From a virus: a stretch of 22,269 nucleotides of DNA. The position numbers and the translations under genes are program-made. The stretch is taken from the IMG/VR virus record IMGVR_UViG_3300024999_001043, positions 1 through 22,269 of that record; one strand, given 5' to 3'. Shown in pieces: positions 12,273-20,838 of this stretch. The notes under the pieces were generated by a model. It saw only the letters and a program-made list of their open reading frames with translations. It was not told the origin of the DNA and did not search any database. The stretch's first letter is position 1. Each line of letters opens with the position of its first letter.

Positions 12273-15200
12273 ATTGCACCGTACCTGTAACCTCAAAATA
12301 TCTTTTCAATATCATCTCCCGTTGCTGTTGCAACTGTCCAAGCCTTTCCCGAACATTTGTTGTCTGATCAATCTTTTTCAACTTATTAATTACTGCCTGG
12401 TTCCGATTGAGGGCAGATTGAAAATTTTCATGCAATTTCATTTGCTTGAATCCATCCAGGTTTGAATTCAAGAAAGTTCGCTTGTCTTCCGAGTTTTCAA
12501 GCTGCTTCTTGAAGATGTCTACTTCCTTGCTGACCTTACCAAACTCTTGTTCATTGCTACTCTTCTTATAGTCTTCTCCACGACCGTAGTGCCAATAATA
12601 GAGCTTACCACCAATTGGGATTGATTCAACAATTCTGGCATGATCAAAATCAATTGTATCTCCCGTAATGTAAGATCCATACAATTGGTTAAGATCCTTA
12701 CTGATGGAGTTTACAAACCTGAAGGGAGGCAAGATCTGTCCGATTAATCCAGATCCTAAACCTTCCCTAGTAGTTTGCATCCTTACATACTTTGATGCTC
12801 CGCCCATGGTTAAGAAGTTTTCAATCACGTGATCTTCAAACTTAGTTTCTTTACCCAACATCCAGTCTTTAAGTTCATCCGCGCCTGCATTAGCAAGTGT
12901 AAGCAAACTTACCAGCTTTATCATGTTACCAATTCCTTCAATAACCTGATCCCGTTCGCCAGTCTTAATTTTGTGCCAGGCTTCATTTCTGAAAACATCA
13001 AACTGCTTTAGTGTATATGTCTTGAGCATATAAAACACTCGACCATTTCCACTCTTGAGATATTGCTCTGACATTTCAGAAAGTGCAACCGGTTGAAAAT
13101 CTAACAATCTATGATACAACAACATCTTCACGTTGTCTGTTGGATTTCCGGCAAGCAAATCATTTATTATACCTTCCGACTGTGTACCAAAGATTGGCTT
13201 GATTTGTTTCAATAATGTCTGTCGTCCAGCCTCAGTGCTAGCCATAACCTTGTAGTTACTAAACGCATTGTTGATCAAAGTCTCCTTGCCGATAGAATCT
13301 ATTCGTTCCAGTCCAACTTTTTTAAATACCCAACTGACTGCATTCCCTAACGTTGTTCCGTCTGCAAACTCCTGAGCTATCCTTTCAATGCCTAAGTCTT
13401 CCTTAGTTATTTCAGACTTCTTAGTTATGGCCTTACCAACATTCTTAATTGTATCAGCTAAGCCACGTGGTGTCCATACTTTGCCAACATACATCGCCCA
13501 AGCCAAATCTCCAATCTGAGTCAGTGCAGATATAGGCGATCCCATTACGTCTATGTATGACATATTCTTGTAGGCATTAACTATTCCTGTAGCTCCATGT
13601 TCGTGGAATCTCGCATCAAGAATATCTCTAACTACTTTTTCATCATCTGCTTGAATTCGACCAGACATTCGCAAGTCATTAATATATGTTCCAATATTCT
13701 CAGTATAGTCTCTTTGCAGTTTGTACTTATCCAATTCTTGTTCAATCCTAATTAGGTCGCCTGAAACATCATCTATGCGTGCAGTATTGTTGGATTTTTC
13801 ATACTCTGTGAGCATTACCTGCTTTCGTTTCTTCTCAGCTTTTAGGCTTGCTATTCTTTCTGGAACCTTACCAAAGAACTTCCGTGCTTCTATTTTCTTT
13901 GTCATACTATAGATGTATTGCATCAATGCTGCATCACTATCCATGTAAAACTTATTCAACTCTGGCGGAACAGTTTCATATTGCCTGGCTTGAATGTTGC
14001 CTGGGCCACCAAGTCCGAGGTTCCTCCCTAGTATTGTGTTGCTTGCAATATCTGCTGCCTGTTCAGGATATTCAATCTCAAACTTTTCAACTGTCATCCC
14101 AAGTTTGTCTGCATAAACTTTGATTGCATCAGTAATAACGGGGCGTTGAGAAATTCCTTTAGTTGCTTGCAAGAATCCTTCCTGATCCTTGATTACGCGT
14201 GGCCAGTATTCTTCGATAAAACCAACATCATAACCAACATCAATTGCATCCTGACGAATCTGATCCAGGACTGATCGCAGCTTTTCTTGATCAGCGATCA
14301 TGTTATATTTTGTTGCCAGCTCTTTTATCTTAACCTCGTCTGAATTACGTCTCGCTGCATCCCAAACAAATTTGTCTTGCGGACTCATTTGTTTAGTCTT
14401 TTCTAATAATGGATGTGCAATTCGTAAAGCAGTTACAATCTTTTGTGAAGTTCGAAAATCGAGGTTTCTAATCTCTGACCGAAGCATAGGATCTACATTT
14501 TTAAGTCTAGTTGATATAGATCCCAATCCCTTGTCGATGAGTTGCTTAATTTCATGTCCACGCATACGAAGCATCTGACCAATTGTACGTACCAAACTAT
14601 TTCGTTCGCTGAACATTTGATGATAAACATCATCACTAATCTTCTGAGTTGGGGCTTCACGAACCTCGAACATCGGCATACCTTCACGGAGTGCCTCAGC
14701 TTTCCGCTCATAAATCTTTCCACTTTCTACTTCACGAGCCAATCCCGATACTGTTTGCTTGCCAAAGCTTAACATCTGCTGAAAGAAGTCCATTACTCGT
14801 TGAATCACTTTACCAAACGCAGTGTTACGATATTCAGCTCTGTTGACCATAATCTGAGCAAACATGTTCGCACGATTCTCAATCATACGCTGCTTCTTAT
14901 TCTCATTCTCACTCTTCTTTGGATCATTATAAGTACTCAAAGCAAAGGCAAGCTTACCTGCCTTCCGCAGCTTGTTAAACTCTCTATTAAGCGCGCTATC
15001 ATCTGCTTCTGTAATCAACCCCAGGTTGTCAAGGACATGCTTGTTTTCATGCCAAAGAGTCTTATTGTCTGCAAAGTTTTCATCAAGAAGAATTTCATTG
15101 CCAACAGTAATTCCAAAGATACTTTTACCTTTTGACATTTGACCAGTTTCAATTGCTAACTTAATAAATCCTTCGCCTGCATTTTGAATACTATTGATTG

Positions 15201-17670
15201 TTAAGTCTTGTCCATTCTTGAACTGAATAGCTACTGAACCATTTTCATGTTGAGTAACTGTTTGATTTGGAAAAGTCTTTTTAATGTCTTCAAGACTTAC
15301 TTTGCCTAATGCTTCTTGATTTTCGTTTACTTGAAACTGTGGAACACTACCTACTTGCCGTTCATTAGTGAACCCACTCGGCAAACCTCCGGGCAAGTTT
15401 CTAGGAACCTCAGTTTGAACTGCCTGCCTATTTACTGACGGAACATCTCCGAGGTCTTTAGCAATTTGTTGAAACCATGCCTGACGTTTATTTTGCTCAG
15501 CTAAAGATGGAACAGCATTTTGTTTTGCTTCACTTTGTACTGTAGTATCACTCTTAACATTATTTTCAATTTCATTAAGTTTAGTCTCAAAGAACTTACG
15601 CTTCATATAAGCCTCAGTTCCAGGAGTCATTTTTTCACGAGCTACTTCTAACTCACCTTTAACTTCTTGCCAATAATTTTCAATAATACTTCTTTCATCT
15701 GGACTAAACTTTTGATTAAGAAAACTAGTTATTTGATTTTGATAATCACTAATTACTCGTAATTTTTCAAGATCTTCTGGAGTTGTTGCAACTTCCTGAA
15801 GTAAACTTTGTTTTCTTTCATTATCTTTAATATCATTTATTTCATTCACATAATCAACAATACTATTATAGCGTTGATTAATCACTCCTTGGTCTTTCAA
15901 CTCATTAAATCTTGCCTGCAGATCATCAGCATACTGACTAGCATTTTGTAAAATCCTTTCACGCTTAGGATCTACTTGGTTTTCTTGAGTCTTAAGATTA
16001 ATTATTTCATTATAATAATCAGTAATATCTTTTGCAACTTTTTGATCTGGCAATGAATTAATAATTTCTGCAGATTCAGCAGTATCCTTCTCAAATCCTA
16101 CCTTATCACTTTGATTACTATTAGCAGTTCCAAAAAGCTCCTCAAGATATTTCTGCCTACCATCTCTAGTAGTGTATGGTGCAAAAGCCTTCTTAACCTC
16201 AGGCGTTTCTTTATCAAGTAACTCATTACGCCTTTTGTTCAATTGAATAAGTTTATCTTCAATTACTTTTCTTTCTTCTGCACTTGGTGATGTCTTAGCA
16301 TCTAATGCATAAGGGTCAAACTTACGATTATATTGTTCAGAGAGAGTTGTAATCTCATTATCAATATTTGTAATTCTTTCATTAAGCTGGCTTGCAGATT
16401 CATATCTGTGAGTAGCTAACTTATTTTCAATCTCTTTTACTTCCTTCTCTTCAGGAGAAAGTGCTTCATATTCTTTCTTAGCAAGTTCTTCTTTCTTCTG
16501 AATTCCTGAATTAATCCGATCCAGAAGACTCTGCTTATTTTTATTATCTTCAACTGTCTTTCTAATCAATTCAGCCGGATCAACATTTTCTTTCCTTGCC
16601 TTTGCTTCAAGTTTATCAAGATCATTAATAAGTTCCTGGTTTGAATTAATATCAGTAGTTAACTTTTGAATACTTTTATCAAGTTCGTCATCTTTCAGAT
16701 TGAGAATATTTGCTGCCTGCCTATCAAGTTCTAACTCTTGTTCAGTCTTTTCAGCTGGCTTATCTACTCCTGGAAGTAAATTTGCACCACCACCCATCAC
16801 TCCACCAAGAATAATAGCTTGTGCAGCTCCTTCAGGTACTCCCTCCATCAAAGGCTTATCAAGAGCTGCATTAGTAAATATTGTCTCTTGAATAGTTTGT
16901 GGCAATTCCTCAAACACACCTTCAGTTATACCACCACCAATAATAGATTTCACAACACCTTTAAACCCTTCTTTCTTAGCAGGATTTAAGCCAGAAATTA
17001 CCATTGTATCTATATCAGCAAAACCAAGTTTCTTGGCTAATGAGCCACCGACTATACCAAATGCTGATGTACCTAATCCTGAAACTACTGCAAGTGCAGA
17101 TTGTTTAGCAGTCAAAAGATCATCAGGTGTTGCATTTCTTATTTGCTCTGCAGTTTGTCCAGCAGATATTGCCCCCTCACCAACTGATCCAGCAGCAATA
17201 GCAGATCCAGTTTTGCCTAATGCAGTTACGGCCTTTGGTAATAATTTGCTACTAAGAGCAAGAGCACCACGACCTAATACACCACCAGCAGCAACAGATG
17301 GCAATGTTTCAACAATACCATGAGCAATAGTACTTGGATTTTCCAACATTGCTTGAGCTGTATCAACAAAGCCTTTTGCCTCATCAACCTTTTTATTTGC
17401 TTCTTGTTGTGCAAGAGAATATTCTTCAGAAAGATCTGCCTGCCATTCTTCTGGTTTTATTCCAATATACTCAAGTCCACGACCAACTCTTCCACCAGTT
17501 GGAATATCAGCAAGCCCCACAATTCCTTGGCCTGCACCAATAACACCTTTAGCAAGAGACACACCAGTGTCTTTTAATGTAGAGCCTAAAGTACGTTCAG
17601 GCTTTTCATCAAATTGATCAAAAGGATTTTCATCTACAGGATCAAATTGATCGAAAGGATTTGTACTCAT
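12271..17670 (-). CDS. Giant polyvalent internal virion (ejection) protein with metallopeptidase motif
   Basis: In order, this 1799-aa protein has a twin NPFDQFD motif (residues 4-10 and 15-21), a Gly/Ala-rich hydrophobic region (about 40-300), a long charged coiled-coil region (about 310-700), a Pro/Gln-rich linker (about 720-790) and a zincin-like domain. In the zincin-like domain HENKH (874-878) fits HExxH, and Glu931 in ENRANMFAQ is a likely third zinc ligand. The C-terminal half (about 1010-1799) contains EEYWPRVIKD and GRVFYMLKTYTLKQFDVFR, typical of large phage polyvalent proteins (LPD38-like). Such proteins are packaged inside short-tailed phage heads and are ejected to help DNA cross the cell envelope. 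The peptidase might cleave cell-wall or virion proteins, which is inference. AGGA about 8 nt before the ATG sets the start. GC is lower at 15300-16700 than at 12300-15000. Confidence 0.8.
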   Translation of the reverse strand: MSTNPFDQFDPVDENPFDQFDEKPERTLGSTLKDTGVSLAKGVIGAGQGIVGLADIPTGGRVGRGLEYIGIKPEEWQADLSEEYSLAQQEANKKVDEAKGFVDTAQAMLENPSTIAHGIVETLPSVAAGGVLGRGALALSSKLLPKAVTALGKTGSAIAAGSVGEGAISAGQTAEQIRNATPDDLLTAKQSALAVVSGLGTSAFGIVGGSLAKKLGFADIDTMVISGLNPAKKEGFKGVVKSIIGGGITEGVFEELPQTIQETIFTNAALDKPLMEGVPEGAAQAIILGGVMGGGANLLPGVDKPAEKTEQELELDRQAANILNLKDDELDKSIQKLTTDINSNQELINDLDKLEAKARKENVDPAELIRKTVEDNKNKQSLLDRINSGIQKKEELAKKEYEALSPEEKEVKEIENKLATHRYESASQLNERITNIDNEITTLSEQYNRKFDPYALDAKTSPSAEERKVIEDKLIQLNKRRNELLDKETPEVKKAFAPYTTRDGRQKYLEELFGTANSNQSDKVGFEKDTAESAEIINSLPDQKVAKDITDYYNEIINLKTQENQVDPKRERILQNASQYADDLQARFNELKDQGVINQRYNSIVDYVNEINDIKDNERKQSLLQEVATTPEDLEKLRVISDYQNQITSFLNQKFSPDERSIIENYWQEVKGELEVAREKMTPGTEAYMKRKFFETKLNEIENNVKSDTTVQSEAKQNAVPSLAEQNKRQAWFQQIAKDLGDVPSVNRQAVQTEVPRNLPGGLPSGFTNERQVGSVPQFQVNENQEALGKVSLEDIKKTFPNQTVTQHENGSVAIQFKNGQDLTINSIQNAGEGFIKLAIETGQMSKGKSIFGITVGNEILLDENFADNKTLWHENKHVLDNLGLITEADDSALNREFNKLRKAGKLAFALSTYNDPKKSENENKKQRMIENRANMFAQIMVNRAEYRNTAFGKVIQRVMDFFQQMLSFGKQTVSGLAREVESGKIYERKAEALREGMPMFEVREAPTQKISDDVYHQMFSERNSLVRTIGQMLRMRGHEIKQLIDKGLGSISTRLKNVDPMLRSEIRNLDFRTSQKIVTALRIAHPLLEKTKQMSPQDKFVWDAARRNSDEVKIKELATKYNMIADQEKLRSVLDQIRQDAIDVGYDVGFIEEYWPRVIKDQEGFLQATKGISQRPVITDAIKVYADKLGMTVEKFEIEYPEQAADIASNTILGRNLGLGGPGNIQARQYETVPPELNKFYMDSDAALMQYIYSMTKKIEARKFFGKVPERIASLKAEKKRKQVMLTEYEKSNNTARIDDVSGDLIRIEQELDKYKLQRDYTENIGTYINDLRMSGRIQADDEKVVRDILDARFHEHGATGIVNAYKNMSYIDVMGSPISALTQIGDLAWAMYVGKVWTPRGLADTIKNVGKAITKKSEITKEDLGIERIAQEFADGTTLGNAVSWVFKKVGLERIDSIGKETLINNAFSNYKVMASTEAGRQTLLKQIKPIFGTQSEGIINDLLAGNPTDNVKMLLYHRLLDFQPVALSEMSEQYLKSGNGRVFYMLKTYTLKQFDVFRNEAWHKIKTGERDQVIEGIGNMIKLVSLLTLANAGADELKDWMLGKETKFEDHVIENFLTMGGASKYVRMQTTREGLGSGLIGQILPPFRFVNSISKDLNQLYGSYITGDTIDFDHARIVESIPIGGKLYYWHYGRGEDYKKSSNEQEFGKVSKEVDIFKKQLENSEDKRTFLNSNLDGFKQMKLHENFQSALNRNQAVINKLKKIDQTTNVRERLGQLQQQREMILKRYFEVTGTVQ
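17608..17662 (-). repeat. Two 22-bp near-identical repeats encoding NPFDQFD
   Basis: Positions 17608-17629 and 17641-17662 differ at one base and lie 33 bp apart, in phase with the reading frame. They encode the two NPFDQFD copies at the N-terminus of the giant virion protein. The single mismatch suggests recent duplication or strong constraint. Confidence 0.8.
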
Positions 17671-17701
17671 ATTTATTTCCTATATAATTTATTACTGTAG
17701 A

Positions 17702-18946
17702 TTATTTTATTGTTGCCCAAGAAGGCAAGTAGCCATATTTTGCTTTGAAATTATTTGCTTGTGACGGATTTTCTTTTAAAAATTTAATGGCAGGATGATT
17801 TTCATCAAGTTGATTTACTGCCGTTTGATTAGGTGTATCATTAACATATCCAGTACCTTCAGCATTTGGCATTTTAATTACTTGTCTCTTAGTCATCCCA
17901 CTAGGATCATTCGGATCTGGCTCTTCAATTACTAAAGGCTTTAATGGGTTTTCTTTAACTGGAGGATTCTGCAATACTTGTCCTTGAATATCACGTAACT
18001 TATTTTCTGCAATAACTCCTTGCTCATATATTCGATTTTTATCTTTATCTATAGCAGCTCGTTGTCTTTGTTCTTCAAGATTAACTAAATTATTCTCTCT
18101 TGATTGTTGATTAGCTAAATTTTGTAGCAGAATATCTTTATGTGTTTTCCATCCCATAGGTGTAGGTGGTGTATTATCAATCTTAGTAACGCCGAAATTC
18201 TGACCTCGCGGAGTGTTCATATACTTTTCATATTGTGCCATCTGTCCAGTCGGTGCAACAGGATTTTCTAAGAATCTTTTCCTTGCTTCCGGAGATACAC
18301 TAGAATCAAATGATACATCCATATTGCCAACTCGCTGAGGACCATTTGAATTTATTTTTCCTAAATTAGTTCTAGTTTGAGCATCTTTATTTCCTTCAAA
18401 CGAAAGAGTGTTTCCACCAATATCATAAGTAGTTATATTTCCATTTTTTGCTGTAGTCATTGCCCCTAACTCTGAATCTCTTTGTGCATTAGGAACTTCA
18501 TTAATCTTAGGGCTTTCATTACTTACTGAAGGTAACATATTTCTTTCAACTACTCTAGTTCCTTGTCCAATCCTATCAGGACGAGAATTAATATCTTTTA
18601 AACTATTTTGATTTGTTTCTATCACATTAAGTTTCTGATCTTTCGGAGTTACCTCACCAGTAATGGCAGTTTTTCCAACATCAGCAGCAGCATTAATCCA
18701 AGGAGCAAAAGGCTTATTAATTGGATCAATTAACATTTCTTTTAAGCCAACTGCAATATCACCAGGAGCTCTTCGTAAGCCCATTCCAGCAGCACTCATC
18801 ACTCCGCCTTTATCATATGCATCGCTTATCAATCTGCCAGTTTCTTGTCCACGTTTAGCCCCAGGCATTAGATTGGCTACATCATTCAAGAAAGGCTTCT
18901 TTCTTTTCTTCTCTTCTTCAACTGCTGTTTGAAAATCATTAAACAT
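17702..18946 (-). CDS. Virion-associated protein, mostly disordered
   Basis: A frame of 416 codons opens at 18952, overlapping the preceding TGA (ATGA). The GGGAG of the ribosome-binding site (+ strand 18954-18958) would be only 1 nt from that ATG and is 7 nt from the ATG at 18946. The true product is therefore probably 414 aa. A basic N-terminus (EEEKKRKKPF) leads to a Gly/Ala-rich stretch (about 45-110), then to a long Asn/Gln/Pro-rich low-complexity region with a charged helix (about 275-315). The C-terminus (AIKFLKENPSQANNF, then KYGYLPSWATIK) resembles a short conserved end seen on some phage proteins. No enzyme motif is visible. Its place between a propeller protein and the ejection protein suggests a second internal or ejected protein. 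Confidence 0.7.
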   Translation of the reverse strand: MFNDFQTAVEEEKKRKKPFLNDVANLMPGAKRGQETGRLISDAYDKGGVMSAAGMGLRRAPGDIAVGLKEMLIDPINKPFAPWINAAADVGKTAITGEVTPKDQKLNVIETNQNSLKDINSRPDRIGQGTRVVERNMLPSVSNESPKINEVPNAQRDSELGAMTTAKNGNITTYDIGGNTLSFEGNKDAQTRTNLGKINSNGPQRVGNMDVSFDSSVSPEARKRFLENPVAPTGQMAQYEKYMNTPRGQNFGVTKIDNTPPTPMGWKTHKDILLQNLANQQSRENNLVNLEEQRQRAAIDKDKNRIYEQGVIAENKLRDIQGQVLQNPPVKENPLKPLVIEEPDPNDPSGMTKRQVIKMPNAEGTGYVNDTPNQTAVNQLDENHPAIKFLKENPSQANNFKAKYGYLPSWATIK

Positions 18947-18948
18947 AA

Positions 18949-20838
18949 TCATTCTCCCTGAGTATAAATTGTTTTCTTAATAATCTTATTCGTTTGTGTC
19001 CATAATGGTGAATCATAATCTCCTTCACTCGGCGTTGATATAGTTGCTGTCACTGTAGTTGTATTAACAGTAACATCATCGTGCCAAGTAAACTCATAAC
19101 CTGGAGTTCCTTCACCTGGACCAGGATCTTGATGTACTGGAATATTTGCTTGGTCATCATATATGACCAAAGCTGGATTAGTAAATACCAATCCCATTTG
19201 ATTACCAATAAATCCTCCGCTGCCAGGAAGTTTAGCTGTAAGTGGAGACTTATCAGCAATAATTGATCCAGCAAAATAAATATCTGCACCTACAGCCCGA
19301 ATTGCTCTAGGAATAACTCCTGTATGTCCAGCAACTTGTGCTTGTGTAAGTTCAAGGGCCATGTGTTTTTTCCAAAGAACATCTCCTGCTTGTGGTGCTA
19401 ATGGATTAACAGAGTCAGATTTTTGGAACTTAATTATATATGCACCCCAGCCATCAGTTCCATTAGGAAAACTTGGAAAAATAATATACACTCCATCGAA
19501 GGCAACATCTAATTGAGTAACACAAAGAATGGCATCAGCATCATCGTAGTATTGAACCTCTGCAAATCTTTGCCATTGCAATGCACCAGCAGAAGATACT
19601 TTAGAAAGATGAAAATGCCACCAACCACTATCAGTAGCAATTTCAATCTTTGTCATTGAAGCAAAATAAATATCTCCATTACTGTCAATAGCACATCCCC
19701 TGATGTTCAGTCCGCTCATGCTAGTTCCTACACCATACCAACCATAAAGCCCATTAGCTTGTAAAAACCTGCCTTCAAGAACTCGATGCCACTGAACAAC
19801 TCCACTATTATTAAGTTTAGTCAAGAGTCCCATTGGATGAATTGAGCTAGTTGTAGGCTCTTGAATGCTTCCACCTATAACAATATCACCTGTATACTTG
19901 ACGGCAACATCATATGGATTAACCATATTCTGTACAGTTGGATCACCATTCTCATCAAGCAAACAATCACCAAGTTGTAAAGTCCATCCTAGTGTTCCAT
20001 CATATTGCAATGACGCAACATAAGCAGCATTATAAATTAAAGTATAACTCTCATCATATGCATCATGTCGACCAATCACTACTGCATTACCAGCAGCATC
20101 AGCATCAACTCCCCAACTAAATAGATCATCAATTCCAGTATATCCAAGAGAAAATCGTTTCTTCCATTTAATTGTTACGCCATCAGTGGCATACTTAATC
20201 AAGCTCATATCATAACAATTATCATCACGCAACTTATAAATATCTGCTGTGACATAAACCCCACCATAATCAGTATCAAGTTCTGTCGGAACAGTAGGAT
20301 CAATTGCAACGCCAGTTCCTGACTCATTACGATTCACTCCACTCAACAATCCACCTTCCAATACTCGACGACGCTGAAACCATCCATCATTATCATAATA
20401 TTGAACGTATGCTTCATTTGATAATTCTGACGAAGCATCTGTAAAATCTCTTGTTCTAGTATAACCAACTACAATTACATTACCAATTGGATCAACATCA
20501 ATATCTGATAATCCACCTCCTGCTATAAGAGTCTCTGTAGTATCTATAGAAACTGATATGGCATACCAGTACCATTCATATAGCTCTTTAATAGTTGGTG
20601 GTTTGCCAAACTTCTTTTCAACTAAAGGGGTAACATGCACTCTTGCTTCATCAAAGCCAAAGACCGATCGTGCCTCAATAGTTACACCTGGAGCAACAGG
20701 AACAAAGCGTCTGCCTTGCTTAAGTCCAAGTCGAGCCATATCATCCTTCAGCATACCGACTTGAACTCTAGCTTGTTTAGCAAAATTCTTACCAGTAAAT
20801 ACATCCCCGGTATATGTTATTTTAATAGGAATTGTCAT
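18949..20838 (-). CDS. Beta-propeller-like virion protein (probable tail or receptor-interacting protein)
   Basis: After an N-terminal domain (about 1-105), the 629-aa protein repeats a blade-like pattern about every 60-70 residues. Each blade has an Asp/Ala strand plus GN or GD turn and VxxG, a polar loop, then a closing strand with WxxxF/L. Examples are DIDVDPIGNVIVVGYT (112-127), GVDADAAGNAVVIGR (243-257), VAVKYTGDIVIGGS (311-324), GCAIDSNGDIYFAS (381-394) and AIRAVGADIYFAGS (512-525). I count seven candidate blades between about 110 and 560, then a C-terminal strand-rich domain. It is probably a structural or adhesion component of the tail. Propellers of this kind can bind sugars or protein, but no ligand can be read here. 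The start overlaps the upstream gene's stop (ATGA) and lacks a clear SD, so it is probably coupled. Confidence 0.7.
   Translation of the reverse strand: MTIPIKITYTGDVFTGKNFAKQARVQVGMLKDDMARLGLKQGRRFVPVAPGVTIEARSVFGFDEARVHVTPLVEKKFGKPPTIKELYEWYWYAISVSIDTTETLIAGGGLSDIDVDPIGNVIVVGYTRTRDFTDASSELSNEAYVQYYDNDGWFQRRRVLEGGLLSGVNRNESGTGVAIDPTVPTELDTDYGGVYVTADIYKLRDDNCYDMSLIKYATDGVTIKWKKRFSLGYTGIDDLFSWGVDADAAGNAVVIGRHDAYDESYTLIYNAAYVASLQYDGTLGWTLQLGDCLLDENGDPTVQNMVNPYDVAVKYTGDIVIGGSIQEPTTSSIHPMGLLTKLNNSGVVQWHRVLEGRFLQANGLYGWYGVGTSMSGLNIRGCAIDSNGDIYFASMTKIEIATDSGWWHFHLSKVSSAGALQWQRFAEVQYYDDADAILCVTQLDVAFDGVYIIFPSFPNGTDGWGAYIIKFQKSDSVNPLAPQAGDVLWKKHMALELTQAQVAGHTGVIPRAIRAVGADIYFAGSIIADKSPLTAKLPGSGGFIGNQMGLVFTNPALVIYDDQANIPVHQDPGPGEGTPGYEFTWHDDVTVNTTTVTATISTPSEGDYDSPLWTQTNKIIKKTIYTQGE

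Noticed and set aside
17033-17323. 96-codon + strand open frame opposite the Gly/Ala-rich part of the ejection protein
   Set aside because: The Ala/Pro-rich translation mirrors GCA/GGT/CCA codons on the other strand. No start signal, and the opposite frame is clearly the gene.
18950-18952. ATG overlapping the propeller gene stop as start of the 414-aa protein
   Set aside because: The GGGAG site would be only about 1 nt away. The ATG at 18946 has normal spacing of 7 nt. The difference is two residues.
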